DNA from: JBFHIJ01 sp963678775
GTDB taxonomy: Bacteria; Bacteroidota; Ignavibacteria; Kapaibacteriales; UBA2268
Direction: 5' to 3'
Length of the DNA stretch: 64,000 bases
Assembly (NCBI GenBank): GCA_963678775.2
Contig: CAXXGR010000008.1
Location: 62,001-126,000, forward strand
The notes beneath the pieces are model-generated. The model was not told where the DNA came from. It saw nothing but the letters and a program-made list of their open reading frames with translations, and ran no database searches. Positions within the stretch are counted from its first letter, which is position 1; every line of letters starts with the position of its first letter. Positions 25,097 through 35,255 of the stretch are shown here, piece after piece. A program made the translations under genes and the position numbers.

Positions 25097-27322
25097 CTAT
25101 TTACCTTCGTACCATGGGACTCCGGCTGTATCTAATGCTTTTGCTACTTTTGATATCTCTGTCATATCTAACTTCTGAAGCTTTGATTTGATATCTTTCA
25201 GTTGTTTCTCTGCTATCACATAAGAGTCTTTGCTTGTGGTGGTTGGTTTTTCTGATGAATACCATACTGACCACATCACTTCATCCAATCTTTCTTTAAT
25301 TGATAAAGTTTGATTGCCATTGCGTTTTTTGATTGAGTTATTTCCTGAAAGAACTAAGTCTATATCTTCCAATTTATATTGGATTGCTCTTATATCTTCC
25401 AGTATTGTAAGATCCACACCTGCAGTTGCCAATGCGGCTTTTTTCATGGTTTTCACTTTTTTTTCTGTTTCAGACAGAATGTTATTAAATCCGAATACTT
25501 CCTGCTGAAGTACCTGAATATCTCTTCTAAACTTAAAGTTTTGAGCGTAATCTGCTTCAGTAACTCCATAGTTATCAAGCATTTTCACATTGATTTCTGC
25601 TTTTTCGGATAGCTTAGTAACTTTTCCATCCACCACTTCGCTCATAGACACATAATATTTACCGGGTAATACCATTACGTGCACACCTTCGATGCTATTA
25701 GGATCTGTTTTTGCAGTTATTGGAGATGTATCAGAATATTTCAAATCCCAAACAACTCTTTGCATACCTGCGGCATAAGGTGCTTTGATGTTTCTAATGT
25801 GGTTTCCATTTGCATCTGAGATAGAGAACAGCAAATAAGCTGACTCTTCCAGGTCTTCAGCTCTAAGTTCATCGAAGCTTGGATATTTTAATTTTTCACC
25901 ATCTTTCAGTTTGCCTTCCTCTTCTTTGCGGATAGCTTTCTTAGTTTTTGGTGCTTCCTTGATATAATAAGTTATTTCTGCGCCAAATGGAGGATTATCT
26001 GCTCTGTAGAATGTATCTCCGTGCCAGTTTTTGCCTTGTGTTGTATTTGGAACAAATAGCAAAGCCTCTCTTACAGGTAGTATTTCTGCTTTTTTATCAG
26101 ATTTTACTAAATCTGTTTTACGTAGTGGAGTGTAGTCATCTAATATATAAATACCTCTACCAAATGTAGCAATCACAAGATCATTTTCTCTTCTTTGAAT
26201 TTCGATATCTCTAACTGCGATGGTTGGTAATCCTGCTTTAAGCTGCACCCATTCTTTACCGCCATCAGCAGTGAAAAATATACCTTTTTCAGTTCCTGCA
26301 AAAAGTAAGTTTTTATCTACATGGTCTTGCAACAAAGCGTGAACGGTTTGATCTTCAGGAAGATTAGCAGCAATAGAAGTCCATGATTTACCTTTGTCGT
26401 TGCTTTTTAATACATAAGATTTGAAGTCACCGCGTTTACGATTATCAAAGCTAATATAAACAGTGTTTTCGTCAAATAAATCTGCAACAACATCAGATAC
26501 ATAAGTATTTGAAGGCACTCCCGGGAATGAAGAGTACTTAGTCCACGAAGAACCATCATTATCAGATACTTGCAGTAAGCCATCGTCAGTACCTACGTAA
26601 AGCAAGCCGGCTTTCTTTGGAGATTCATCTATAGCTACTATATTCCCAAATAATGAAGTCGAGCCGTTTTTAGCAACTGCTTCAGGAGACCATAATTTTT
26701 CCATAACTTCAAGCTGGTTTCTGTCTATCTGTGCAGTTAGGTCTTCGCTTACTTTCTTCCATGTATCACCTCTGTCAGTTGATTTGAAGAGTTTATTAGC
26801 AGCAAAGTAAAGCGTTTTATGATTATGCGGACTAATAATTATAGGAGCATTCCAGTTCCAACGTAACTCTTCACCTTCTTCCGGCATTGGTTTGATGCTA
26901 GTTATTTCTCCGTTTTGGCGGTTGTATCGCATAATTCCGCCGTATTGAGATTCGACATAAGCAGTATTTGGATCTTCAGGGTCGCAAGCAGGTTCGAATC
27001 CATCGCCACCTACTGGGAAAGACCAATCTTGATTCAGGATACCGTAAGCTCCTGTAGTTCTGCTTGGGCCGTTTAGTGTGTTGTTGTCTTGAGTTCCGGC
27101 GTAAACATTATAGAAAGGCTTATCGTAATCCACTGCTACTCTGTAGAACTGGATAGTAGGTAAGTTTTCAAAAAATCTCCATGTGTTACCGCCATCATAA
27201 GATTCGTAAACGCCACCGTCACCACCGATTAGCATCTGCTTAGTGTTGTCCGGATTAATCCAAAGAGCGTGATCATCTACGTGACGATTTTTAAACAGGT
27301 AATACATTGAAAGTTTTACCAC
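25097..27322 (-). CDS. C-terminal part of a frameshifted VPS10/BNR-repeat secreted protein
   Basis: About 735 residues that continue the protein begun at 28340. Real homology starts at KNRHVDDHALW (around 27300); the ATG at 27322 is an artefact of the shifted frame. Repeated STDRGDTWKKV, NDGSSWTKY and DGGKEWVQL blades are BNR/VPS10-type beta-propeller repeats, ending around FGRGIYILDDYTPLR. A beta-sandwich and a helical C-terminus follow. These ~1050-residue proteins are often labelled glycosyl hydrolase because of the repeats, but I see no catalytic evidence. Function unknown, probably extracytoplasmic. Confidence 0.82.
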   Translation of the reverse strand: MVKLSMYYLFKNRHVDDHALWINPDNTKQMLIGGDGGVYESYDGGNTWRFFENLPTIQFYRVAVDYDKPFYNVYAGTQDNNTLNGPSRTTGAYGILNQDWSFPVGGDGFEPACDPEDPNTAYVESQYGGIMRYNRQNGEITSIKPMPEEGEELRWNWNAPIIISPHNHKTLYFAANKLFKSTDRGDTWKKVSEDLTAQIDRNQLEVMEKLWSPEAVAKNGSTSLFGNIVAIDESPKKAGLLYVGTDDGLLQVSDNDGSSWTKYSSFPGVPSNTYVSDVVADLFDENTVYISFDNRKRGDFKSYVLKSNDKGKSWTSIAANLPEDQTVHALLQDHVDKNLLFAGTEKGIFFTADGGKEWVQLKAGLPTIAVRDIEIQRRENDLVIATFGRGIYILDDYTPLRKTDLVKSDKKAEILPVREALLFVPNTTQGKNWHGDTFYRADNPPFGAEITYYIKEAPKTKKAIRKEEEGKLKDGEKLKYPSFDELRAEDLEESAYLLFSISDANGNHIRNIKAPYAAGMQRVVWDLKYSDTSPITAKTDPNSIEGVHVMVLPGKYYVSMSEVVDGKVTKLSEKAEINVKMLDNYGVTEADYAQNFKFRRDIQVLQQEVFGFNNILSETEKKVKTMKKAALATAGVDLTILEDIRAIQYKLEDIDLVLSGNNSIKKRNGNQTLSIKERLDEVMWSVWYSSEKPTTTSKDSYVIAEKQLKDIKSKLQKLDMTEISKVAKALDTAGVPWYEGK

Positions 27323-28340
27323 CGTCTATCGAATATCTTGTATATGTTTCAGGTAAATAAACAACATCCGGATCTTTGGGATCGCAAACTAATTCCTGAT
27401 AGTACTGAGCAGAAGATGACTTATGATTATTCATTTTTTTCCAAGAAGCACCTCTGTCAGTTGATTTGAACAGACCGCCTTTGTCGCCGTCAGCTTCTAA
27501 TATAGCGTATATCACGTCAGGATTAGCAGGAGATACAGCAATTCCTATTCTGCCAAGCTCGCCACCCGGTATGCCGTTAGTAAGTTTATTCCATGTTTCA
27601 CCTGCATCTGTAGATTTATACAAAGCAGATTCCGGACCTCCGTTTATCAAAGTAAAGACGTGTCTTCTTCTTTGATAAGCAACTGCATAAATTACATCCG
27701 GATCTCTTGGGTCAATATCAATATCAGAGACGCCAGTGTTTTCACTAATTTCAAGGATATTATTCCAAGTGCTGCCGCCATCAGTAGTTTTATATAAACC
27801 TCTTTCACCTCCTGCGCTCCAAAGTGGCCCTTGTGATGCTACGTAAACGACATCAGAGTTACGTGGATCAATCAGCATATCCCCGATATGCTCAGAGGTT
27901 TTAAGCCCCATGTTTTTCCATGTTTTACCACCATCGCATGACTTATAGACACCATCTCCATAAGCAACAGCCCTTTGAGAGTTATTTTCACCGGTACCAA
28001 CCCAAACAACATTATGGTTATTAGGGTCAATTCTTACCGTAGAAATAGAATAAGAGTTTTCTTTATCAAACACAGGAGTAAATGTCGTACCTTTGTTTGT
28101 AGTTTTCCAAACACCACCGGAAGCTATAGCTACATAAAAAGTGTTGAAATCGTTTGCTTGTACAGCAAAGTCTATTACTCTGCCACTTGTTTGAGCCGGG
28201 CCAATGCTTCTAAATTTAAGGCCGGAAAGGACTGATGAATTCAATTTACTTTTATCTTCTTCCGCTAAAGATGAAATCGCAGAAAAGAAAAAAAGTAAAA
28301 GGAACATCTTTGTGATTTGTTTCATTTTACTTTTACCCAT
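27291..28340 (-). CDS. N-terminal part of a frameshifted VPS10/BNR-repeat secreted protein
   Basis: A 349-residue frame with signal peptide (M6 KQITKMFLLLFFFSAIS is the likelier start). Propeller blades carry GGVWKTTNKGTTF, YKSCDGGKTWKNMG, YKTTDGGSTWNNI and YKSTDAGETWNKL. The frame stops right after DGGKTFNVLPV, where the sequence reads CCTGTTTAAAAATCG. With one T fewer it would read on as PVKNRHVDDHALW into the next segment. The gene is therefore a single reading unit of ~1050 residues broken by one apparent base insertion in a T/A run. Confidence 0.82.
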   Translation of the reverse strand: MGKSKMKQITKMFLLLFFFSAISSLAEEDKSKLNSSVLSGLKFRSIGPAQTSGRVIDFAVQANDFNTFYVAIASGGVWKTTNKGTTFTPVFDKENSYSISTVRIDPNNHNVVWVGTGENNSQRAVAYGDGVYKSCDGGKTWKNMGLKTSEHIGDMLIDPRNSDVVYVASQGPLWSAGGERGLYKTTDGGSTWNNILEISENTGVSDIDIDPRDPDVIYAVAYQRRRHVFTLINGGPESALYKSTDAGETWNKLTNGIPGGELGRIGIAVSPANPDVIYAILEADGDKGGLFKSTDRGASWKKMNNHKSSSAQYYQELVCDPKDPDVVYLPETYTRYSIDGGKTFNVLPV

Positions 28341-28634
28341 TAGTAATGCATATATTGAACTGTTTGTACTTTAAAAATATCTTTTTTTTGTTTCAAGATT
28401 TATGTTTTCCAAATTTAGAAGTCTTATTTGTATATTTGTTGTAAGCCGTGGCAAAATAGAATAACATTGACTATTTTTACTCTTTATACGTTTTCTTAGG
28501 TGATATTCATCCGCTGCTATTCCAATCTTTAAAATGCTTTTTTCAGAGATAATCCCTTATTGGATTGCTTTAAAGACTACGATAGAATTGGAAAAAAAGA
28601 TTATTTATTTATGGTATAATTAGCTTAATTCAAA

Positions 28635-29722
28635 ATGGTAATAAGATACTTCATAATTGCCGGAGATCCATCCGGTGACATACATGCTGCAAAGTTAATG
28701 AAATCTATGCTGGTAAAAAATCCTAATGTAGAATTTTATGGAATTGGTGGTCGAGAGATGGAGGCCATCGGTTTCAAATCAATGATACCTCAGAAAGAAA
28801 TTTCTGTTGTAGGGTTTTGGGAAGTAGCAAAGAAATATGGTATGTTCAGGCAACTGATAAAAGATGTTCAGTCTGAGCTTGAGACGGGTAAATACAAAGC
28901 TTTTATCCCGGTAGACTACCCTGGATTTAATATGAAGATAGCGGGATTTGCAAAGAAAATTGGTATTCCTGTCTATTATTATATTGCTCCGCAGCTGTGG
29001 GCATGGGGTAGCAATCGAGCAGAAAAGCTTGCAAATTCAGTAGACAAATTGATTGTAGTTTTTCCATTTGAAGTTGATTTTTTTAAGCAGTATGGCATTG
29101 AAACTTACTTCTGTGGTCATCCTTTGTTAGACGAGCCAATTTTTAATGGAGAAGTCTATTGAAAAAGAGAATATAATAGCATTGTTGCCGGGTAGCAGGC
29201 AGCAGGAAATAGGCAGAAATTTACCAGTGATGATTCAATCTGCAAAGGAGTTTGTAAAAAGTCATCAGGAATATAAAATAGCAGTAGCAAAAGCAGGCAA
29301 TGTTAGCTTGGATAAATTCATTACAAATGATGTTGAAATAATACGACAACTCACGAGATTTGATGAAAAAAGCTAAAATCGGCATTGTAAAAACAGGTAC
29401 ATCTACGTTAGAAGCTGCACTGTGTGAAATGCCATTTTTAATGATATACAAAACTTCACCTCTCACTTACTTGATGGGAAAAAATCTAATCAATCTGGAA
29501 TATATTTCATTAGTCAACATTTTGCTAAAAAGGCACACAATTAAAGAACTATTTCAGAGTGAAGCAAATTATCTGTCAATTTCTAAGGACTTATCAAGTC
29601 TTATAGATAACAAGGACAAATATTTATATATCTTAAATGAATTTGACCTCGTTCGTAATATATTAGGAGGAACAGGGGCATCAGACAAGGCAGCAGAATT
29701 AATATTGGATTTTGACAAATGA
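28635..29722 (+). pseudogene. lpxB: Lipid-A-disaccharide synthase LpxB, two apparent frameshifts
   Basis: Three consecutive frames together make one LpxB of the expected ~360 residues. Frame 1 (28635-29162) has YFIIAGDPSGDIHAAKL, YYIAPQLWAWGSNRAEKL and FCGHPLLDEP. Frame 2 (29146-29376) has IALLPGSRQQEIGRNLP. Frame 3 (29360-29722) has KKAKIGIVKTGTSTLEAALC and ends ILDFDK. Breaks fall near 29150 and 29355. LpxB joins UDP-diacylglucosamine to lipid X to give the lipid A disaccharide. Every conserved block is intact, so an error in the assembled sequence is more likely than real decay. Its stop overlaps the next start (ATGA). Confidence 0.85.
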
Positions 29723-30316
29723 AATTGAAAAAAAAGGGAAAGATTGCTCGTCTGGCTTATGGATTTAATAAGCAAAACTTGGAGAGTTTCACTTGAAAAT
29801 CAATTTCCTACATCCCCTTCTGTAGTGGCTTTTTGGCATGATGAAATGCTTCCGCTATGGAAAATATTCAGCAAACACTCTCCTAAGGCTGTTGTGAGCC
29901 AAAGTAAAGATGGTGAAATACTTGCATCTTTATTGAATAGATGGGGATTTACAGTTCTGCGAGGCTCTTCTTCAAAAGGTGGAAAAGAGGTGTTAGAAAT
30001 GATGACTGCCAATGCGAGCAATTCCTTTTTATTAATTACTCCAGATGGTCCCAGAGGTCCTCGTCACAAATTTAAGGCAGGTGCAGCTATAGCAGCTAAG
30101 CGCGCTGGGGTGAACTTAGTAGTTGCAAGAGCTGTAGTAAGTAATAAGTACATATTTAAGAAAAGTTGGGATAAATTTCAGCTCCCTATGCCCTTTTCAC
30201 GAATTAAAATTTGCTTTTCACAAAATTTCTATATAAATAACATCTTAGACAGAAAAGAAACGGAAGATTATATTTTACGTGTTGAATCAGAATTGAACTC
30301 TTTGTTAAATGATTAG
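29719..30316 (+). pseudogene. DUF374-type lysophospholipid acyltransferase, one apparent frameshift near the start
   Basis: The main frame (from TTG at 29744) encodes SPSVVAFWHDEMLPLWKIFS, VLRGSSSKGGKEVLEM and LLITPDGPRGPRHKFKAGAA, the GSS and TPDGPRGP blocks of DUF374 acyltransferases. A second frame from ATG 29719, coupled to lpxB by ATGA, gives MKLKKKGKIARLAYGF. The two join near 29750 with one indel (LAYGFN versus WLMDLIS). The position between lpxB and lpxK suggests that it acylates a lipid A precursor in place of LpxL, which is inference. If the TTG is the real start the gene is intact. Confidence 0.75.
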
Positions 30317-30331
30317 TAATTTAGGTATAAA

Positions 30332-31357
30332 ATGATCAAAAGATTTGCTTCGAAAATTTTCGGTAAGGCTGTAGAAATTCGGATAGTAGGTATGACAATC
30401 TAAATCAGGAAACAGTAAAAGCTAACTGCCCTGTTATTAGCGTAGGTAACTTATCGGTGGGTGGCACCGGTAAAACACCTTTCGTGCAGATGCTTACCGA
30501 ACACTTCTCAAATTAGGCAGAAAACCTGCCATTATAGGACGTGGCTATAATCGCGACACAAAAGGAGAAATAATAGTCTGCGATGGCACTGATGTTTTGC
30601 AAATGCCGAAGAGGCTGGCGACGAAATGCTTATGCTAGCAGAGTCACTTCGCGTACCAGTGATAGCACATGACAGTAAGTCCGACGCTGCCGAAAACTTG
30701 CATGAAAGATTTGATATAGATTCGATTATTATAGATGACGGATTCCAGCACCGCAGGTTAGAGCGTGATTTGGATATTGTTATCATAGATAAAGACACAG
30801 CCGAAAAGCCGTATCTTATGCCGGAAGGTAGGCTCAGAGAACCTTTAAACTCGCTCCTAAGAGCTGATGTTGTATGCTTTACAGGTAAGATTGACAATAA
30901 GGACGAAATTAGACAATACATGAGAGAAGACGCATTAGAAATTTCTATTTGTCCAAAGCAATCTTTCCCTTATCGTTTGATAAATGACAAACAGGTGGCT
31001 GAGCAAGAATTCTTAGCGATTAAAGAGCAAAGTATGATTTTCTCCGGCATTGCAAATCCTGAGAGATTCAAAAATATGCTGGAAGCTATGAAATACAATG
31101 TTGCAGAGCATGTTGCTTTTGCCGATCACTATAAGTATACAGAGCAGGATATAGACAGACTTATTGAAGCTGCTAAGGAAAAAGATATCAAAAATCTGCT
31201 CACTACCGAGAAAGATGCCGCTAAAATCAAGAAATTTGCAGTAAAAATAGCTGAGTCAGGGGTGATGTTCTACGTTATACCTGTCAAGATTCAAATAACA
31301 GAAGGCAAAGAAGAGTTTCTGGACATTCTAAAACAAGTACTACTTATAGAGCAATAA
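30332..31357 (+). pseudogene. lpxK: Tetraacyldisaccharide 4'-kinase LpxK, three apparent frameshifts
   Basis: From ATG 30332 the protein begins MIKRFASKIFGKAVEIR. It breaks near 30380, continues as SRYDNLNQETVK and VGNLSVGGTGKTPFV (the LpxK P-loop), and breaks near 30507. It continues as LLKLGRKPAIIGRGYNRDT, breaks near 30600, then runs intact as MLMLAES...DSIIIDDGFQHRRLERDLD to LLIEQ. LpxK phosphorylates the 4' position of the lipid A disaccharide at the inner membrane. The total of ~340 residues fits the family. All motifs survive, so sequence error is the likelier cause. Confidence 0.85.
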
Positions 31358-31358
31358 T

Positions 31359-32136
31359 ATGAAAAAGTCACTTATTTTGATTGTAATGTCTTTTTTGCTT
31401 TTTGCATTGCAGTAAAGAGCATTCTTTAAAAATTGCTATATCTAAAGCAAAAGGCAGCCAACATTATGAGAATTATGCTAAATGGTTATCTAAGATAGAG
31501 CCAGATGCAGAGTATATTGATTTATATTTTGTTGACAGAGAGGAAGCTCTTAAAAATATTGCAAGATTGCGATGGGCTTTTGCTTTCAGGTGGTCCTGAT
31601 TTGCATCCGGTATACTTTGGTAAGCAAGCTGATTCTTCGAGGTGTGATATTGATTTAGTACGTGATACTCTTGAACTTGCACTCATTAAGGAAGCAATGT
31701 CTATGAATTTGCCAATTCTTGGAATTTGTCGAGGTGAGCAAATTCTTAATGTAGCTTTAGGCGGCTCGCTTATTATTGATATCCCAAGCGACTATCAAAA
31801 TGCTATTACTCATCAGACACCAAATCCTGACAGTTGCTTTCATCCTGTGAAGGTAGTAGAAGGTACTTTTCTACATACTTTAACAAATAAAATGATAATA
31901 GATGTAATTCTAATCATCATCAAGCAGTGGAAACATTGGCTAATGACTTAGTGGCAAGCGCTTATAGTCCAGACGGCATTGTAGAAGCATTTGAATGGAA
32001 AGAGCCAAATGATAAACCATTCTTACTTGCAGTGCAGTGGCATCCTGAGAGGTTAGACTTTAATAGTCTTCTATCAAAACCAATAGCTAATGCTTTTATT
32101 GACGCATCTAAGCAATATGATATAAAACATAAATGA
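31359..32136 (+). pseudogene. C26 class I glutamine amidotransferase-like lipoprotein, three apparent frameshifts
   Basis: Starts 1 bp after the lpxK stop with MKKSLILIVMSFLLFA, a signal peptide. The frame then breaks near 31403, where CSKEHSLKIAIS follows, so a lipobox cysteine is likely. Further breaks are near 31556 and 31905. The body has CDGLLLSGGPDLHPVYFG, ILGICRGEQILNVALGG (nucleophile Cys) and AVQWHPERLD (His/Glu), the complete triad of gamma-glutamyl-GABA hydrolase-like C26 enzymes. Known PuuD-type enzymes are cytoplasmic, so a lipoprotein form is unusual. The substrate is unknown. Confidence 0.78.
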
Positions 32137-32148
32137 TACAGAAATAGA

Positions 32149-32175
32149 AAAAGGCTTCACGATAAGCCTTTTTTT
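32149..32175 (+). terminator. Terminator after the lipid A / amidotransferase cluster
   Basis: AAAAGGCTT / AAGCCTTTT, a 9-bp stem with a 6-nt loop (CACGAT), runs straight into a T tract. It lies 12 bp past the stop at 32136. Confidence 0.88.
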
Positions 32176-32238
32176 ATTTGACAATATGATTATCTTTATT
32201 AAGTTGTTTTCTTTAAACTCAGTAATAACGGAGACAAG

Positions 32239-33406
32239 ATGCAAGTACCTTTACTCGACCTTAGAGCTCAATATCAAAGCCTCAAAGCTGAGATAGAGCC
32301 GGTACTCCTCAAAATTGCAGAATCTCAAATGCTCATTTTAGGCGAAGAAGTAAATAAATTAGAAGCCACGTTGGCTGAATATTGTGATTGTAAATATGCC
32401 ATAGGTGTTTCCAGTGGTACTGACGCCTTACTTTGCGCTCTTATGGCAATAGATCTTAAACCGGACGATGAAGTAATCTTACCTACTTACTCTTTCTTTG
32501 CTACTGCCGGAGTTGTTGCCAGAATGAACGCAAAACCGGTATTTGTAGATGTAGACCCGGTTACAAATAACATTGATCCGAAACTAATAGAGCAAGCTAT
32601 CACAGATAAAACTAAAGCTATCATCCCCGGTTCATTTGTATGGTCAGTCTGCTGACATGGATGAGGTGCTTGATATCGCTTGTAAACATGATTTAGTTGT
32701 TATAGAAGACTGCGCGCAGGCAATTGGAGCTCAGTATCAAAACGGTAAAAAAGTTGGCTCTATGGGTATTATTGGCTGTTATTCTTTCTACCCTACCAAG
32801 AACTTAGGTGGATTTGGAGATGGTGGTTTAGTAGTTACAAATGATGAAGAAATGGCAACCAAGCTACGCCAAATGAGAAATCACGGTATGGAACCCAAAT
32901 ATCATCATAAATTTGTAGGTGGTAATTTTAGACTGGATGCAATGCAAGCTGCTGTTCTAAATATTAAATATCCACATTTGGAATCATGGCACCAATCTCG
33001 TAGAGATAATGCAAATCTTTATACAAAACTATTTTTAGAAGCAGGCATTTCAGAAGGCGAAGGCATTTTGAAATATAATGATAATAATAAAATACTCTTA
33101 CCTAAAGCAGTATACAAATCAGCAGGTCATGACAATTATCATATTTATAATCAATATTTCGTGCGCGTACAAAATCGCGACGAATTACGAGCATTCTTAG
33201 GTGAAAATAGCATCGGAAGTGAAATATACTATCCGGTTCCTTTCCACAGGCAAGAGTGCTTTGCAGATTTAGGTTATAAAGATTCTGATTTTCCGGTATC
33301 TAATCAGATATGCGAAGAAACTATTGCACTCCCAATTTATCCTGAATTAGCTGAAGAACAAATAGCTTTTGTAGTAGAAAAAATTGCTGAATTTTTGAAA
33401 AAGTAA
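32239..33406 (+). pseudogene. DegT/DnrJ/EryC1/StrS-type sugar aminotransferase, one apparent frameshift
   Basis: Two frames (32239-32655 and from ~32630 to 33406) make one ~388-residue enzyme. Blocks seen are VPLLDLRAQYQSLK, IGVSSGTDALLCAL, DEVILPTYSFFATAG, then VIEDCAQAIGAQY and YSFYPTKNLGGFGDGG, with the PLP-binding lysine in PTKNLG. The break is in ATCCCCGGTTCAT near 32625: one C fewer restores IPVHLYGQSADMDE. These enzymes aminate nucleotide-linked keto sugars for surface polysaccharides or LPS. The sugar cannot be told from sequence. Confidence 0.86.
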
Positions 33407-33426
33407 AATTCAAACGAACTCAATTA

Positions 33427-33460
33427 AAAAATCCGAGGTAAATAATTTACTTCGGATTTT
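33427..33460. terminator. Bidirectional terminator
   Basis: AAAAATCCGAGGTAAAT / ATTTACTTCGGATTTTT forms a long stem with one G-T pair and a very short loop, with an A run before and T run after. It serves both the aminotransferase on the plus strand and the kinase gene ending at 33466 on the minus strand. Confidence 0.88.
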
Positions 33461-33465
33461 TATTT

Positions 33466-35250
33466 TTAACTTATAGGTATTTCAAACTTAAACACAGAAC
33501 CTTTGCCATATTCGCTTTCAACCCATATCCTTCCGCCATGTTGCTCTATAAATTCCTTGCATATAATCAGTCCCAGACCTGTACCTTTCTCTTTAGAAGT
33601 CCCGATAGTAGTATGATGTACATCTATTCTAAATAATTTATCAATATCTTCCTCTTTTATACCCACACCGGAATCAGAAATTGAAAACACGTAGGCGTCT
33701 TTATTCTCTGATGATAAGAACTTTATAGTACCTCCCATATCAGTAAACTTCAAGGCGTTAAAAGCCAAGTTTCTAACCACAGTAGAAATCATGTTTCTAT
33801 CGACTTTAAGAAAAATATCCGGGTCAACATCATTAACTAATTCAATATTCTTCTTAGAAGCACTGACTTCACACAAATCTCCAATCTCAGCAAATATTTC
33901 AAAAATATTGAGAGATTCAGGTCTAAATTCTATCCCTCCCGATTGTGTTCTAGCCCATGTAAGAAGATTATCCAAGAGGTCTCTAAGTGAGACTATAGTT
34001 TGATTTAAAGAAAGAAGATACTTCTCCATCTTCTGCTTATCATCTCTTTTCATATATAATGAAAGTAAATCAGAAGAAAACAGTAAAAGCTGAAGCGGAT
34101 TTTTTAAATCATGAGCTATTATATTAAAGAATTTATCTTTTGCAGCGTTAGCATCTTTTAGCTTATACTCAGACTCAAGCAACTGGTCGTTTAGTCTAAG
34201 CAGTTTACCTGATTCATTTGCAATTTGTTCGTTTAGTTTGTAGAGTTCTTCGTTGGAATTTTTTAACTCTTCCTGCACTCTTCTTCGTTCTTCATTTTCG
34301 AACTTAAGCTCTTCCATGGCATCTTGTAATTGCACAGTTCTATCCACAACTCTTTGCTCCAAATCCTCATTGAGTTGTTTTATCTTCTCTTCGTTTTTCT
34401 TCCTTTCGGTTATGTCAACTACTATACCTCTAAATCCTTCATGCATATTATCTTTCACAATTGGCATAGTATAAATAATAACAGGAATGGCATCTCCTGT
34501 TTTTGTAATAAGTTTATACTCGTTAGAATGCAAATTTACATTGTTTTGAACAATACTTTTTAGCTCATGTTTAATATTCTGTCTTTCTTCATCAGAGAAC
34601 AAGTCAAAAATATTAAGACCTTTATTCATATCAAAAGTATCATATCCGGTAAGGGCAAACCCCTGTTTGTTAGAGTAAGTAAAATTAGCTTGTGCGTCAG
34701 TTTCAAATATAGTCTGAGGCAGCAAATCAGCTAAATCTCTAAACTTCTGCTCACTTTTACGAAGATCTTCTTCAGTTTTTTTCCTAACTGTAATCTCTTT
34801 TTGGAGTTCTCTAGTTCGAATATAGACAAGCTCTTCTAAATGTGACTTATATTGTTCCAGCTCTAATTCCGCATTTTTCCTTTTAAGAGCATTTTCAACA
34901 GTAATCGGTAATGTTTGAAGATGTTTACCACTAGTATCTTTGATAAGATAATCATACGCTCCCTGTTTCATCGCTTTTACAGCTACCTCTTGATCACCCA
35001 GTCCGGTAACAACAATAAAAGGTATACCGTTCATATAATCAAACAAATCAAAAGCAGTACCATCAGCAAGATTGAAATCAGTAACTACAATATCAAATTC
35101 AGTATTATTTAGTGCTATAATAGCATTATCAACAGAATCTGCAGTTTCATAATCATATTCTATATTATTAGCTTTTACAAATCTTTTAAAAGCCATTCTA
35201 TCTATAGAATCATCATCTACAAAAAGGAGTTTAATTTTATCTTTTATCAT
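33466..35250 (-). CDS. REC-PAS-histidine kinase (receiver at the N-terminus)
   Basis: I place the start at ATG 35250, 5 bp after the stop of the preceding gene (594 residues); an ATG at 35283 would add 11 residues inside that gene. A receiver domain (~1-125) has the acidic triad in LLFVDDD, acceptor Asp58 in VTDFNLADG and Lys in LIKD. After a coiled coil comes a PAS domain (FRDLADLLPQTIFETDA), then a second coiled coil. The kinase core has H380 in IIAHDLKNP, VVRNLAFNALKFT, DSGVGI and GTGLGLIICKEF. It is soluble. It is the last gene of the signalling operon and may receive phosphate through its own receiver. Confidence 0.88.
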   Translation of the reverse strand: MIKDKIKLLFVDDDSIDRMAFKRFVKANNIEYDYETADSVDNAIIALNNTEFDIVVTDFNLADGTAFDLFDYMNGIPFIVVTGLGDQEVAVKAMKQGAYDYLIKDTSGKHLQTLPITVENALKRKNAELELEQYKSHLEELVYIRTRELQKEITVRKKTEEDLRKSEQKFRDLADLLPQTIFETDAQANFTYSNKQGFALTGYDTFDMNKGLNIFDLFSDEERQNIKHELKSIVQNNVNLHSNEYKLITKTGDAIPVIIYTMPIVKDNMHEGFRGIVVDITERKKNEEKIKQLNEDLEQRVVDRTVQLQDAMEELKFENEERRRVQEELKNSNEELYKLNEQIANESGKLLRLNDQLLESEYKLKDANAAKDKFFNIIAHDLKNPLQLLLFSSDLLSLYMKRDDKQKMEKYLLSLNQTIVSLRDLLDNLLTWARTQSGGIEFRPESLNIFEIFAEIGDLCEVSASKKNIELVNDVDPDIFLKVDRNMISTVVRNLAFNALKFTDMGGTIKFLSSENKDAYVFSISDSGVGIKEEDIDKLFRIDVHHTTIGTSKEKGTGLGLIICKEFIEQHGGRIWVESEYGKGSVFKFEIPIS

Positions 35251-35255
35251 AATAT

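Noticed and set aside
26991..27001. GGTTCGAATCC, a tRNA T-loop-like sequence
   Set aside because: It lies within the coding sequence of the VPS10-like protein, with no acceptor or anticodon stems around it.
27291..27322. Programmed frameshift in the VPS10-like gene
   Set aside because: The T/A run looks slippery, but ten more frame breaks follow within 5.3 kb in unrelated genes. A common technical or decay cause is more likely.
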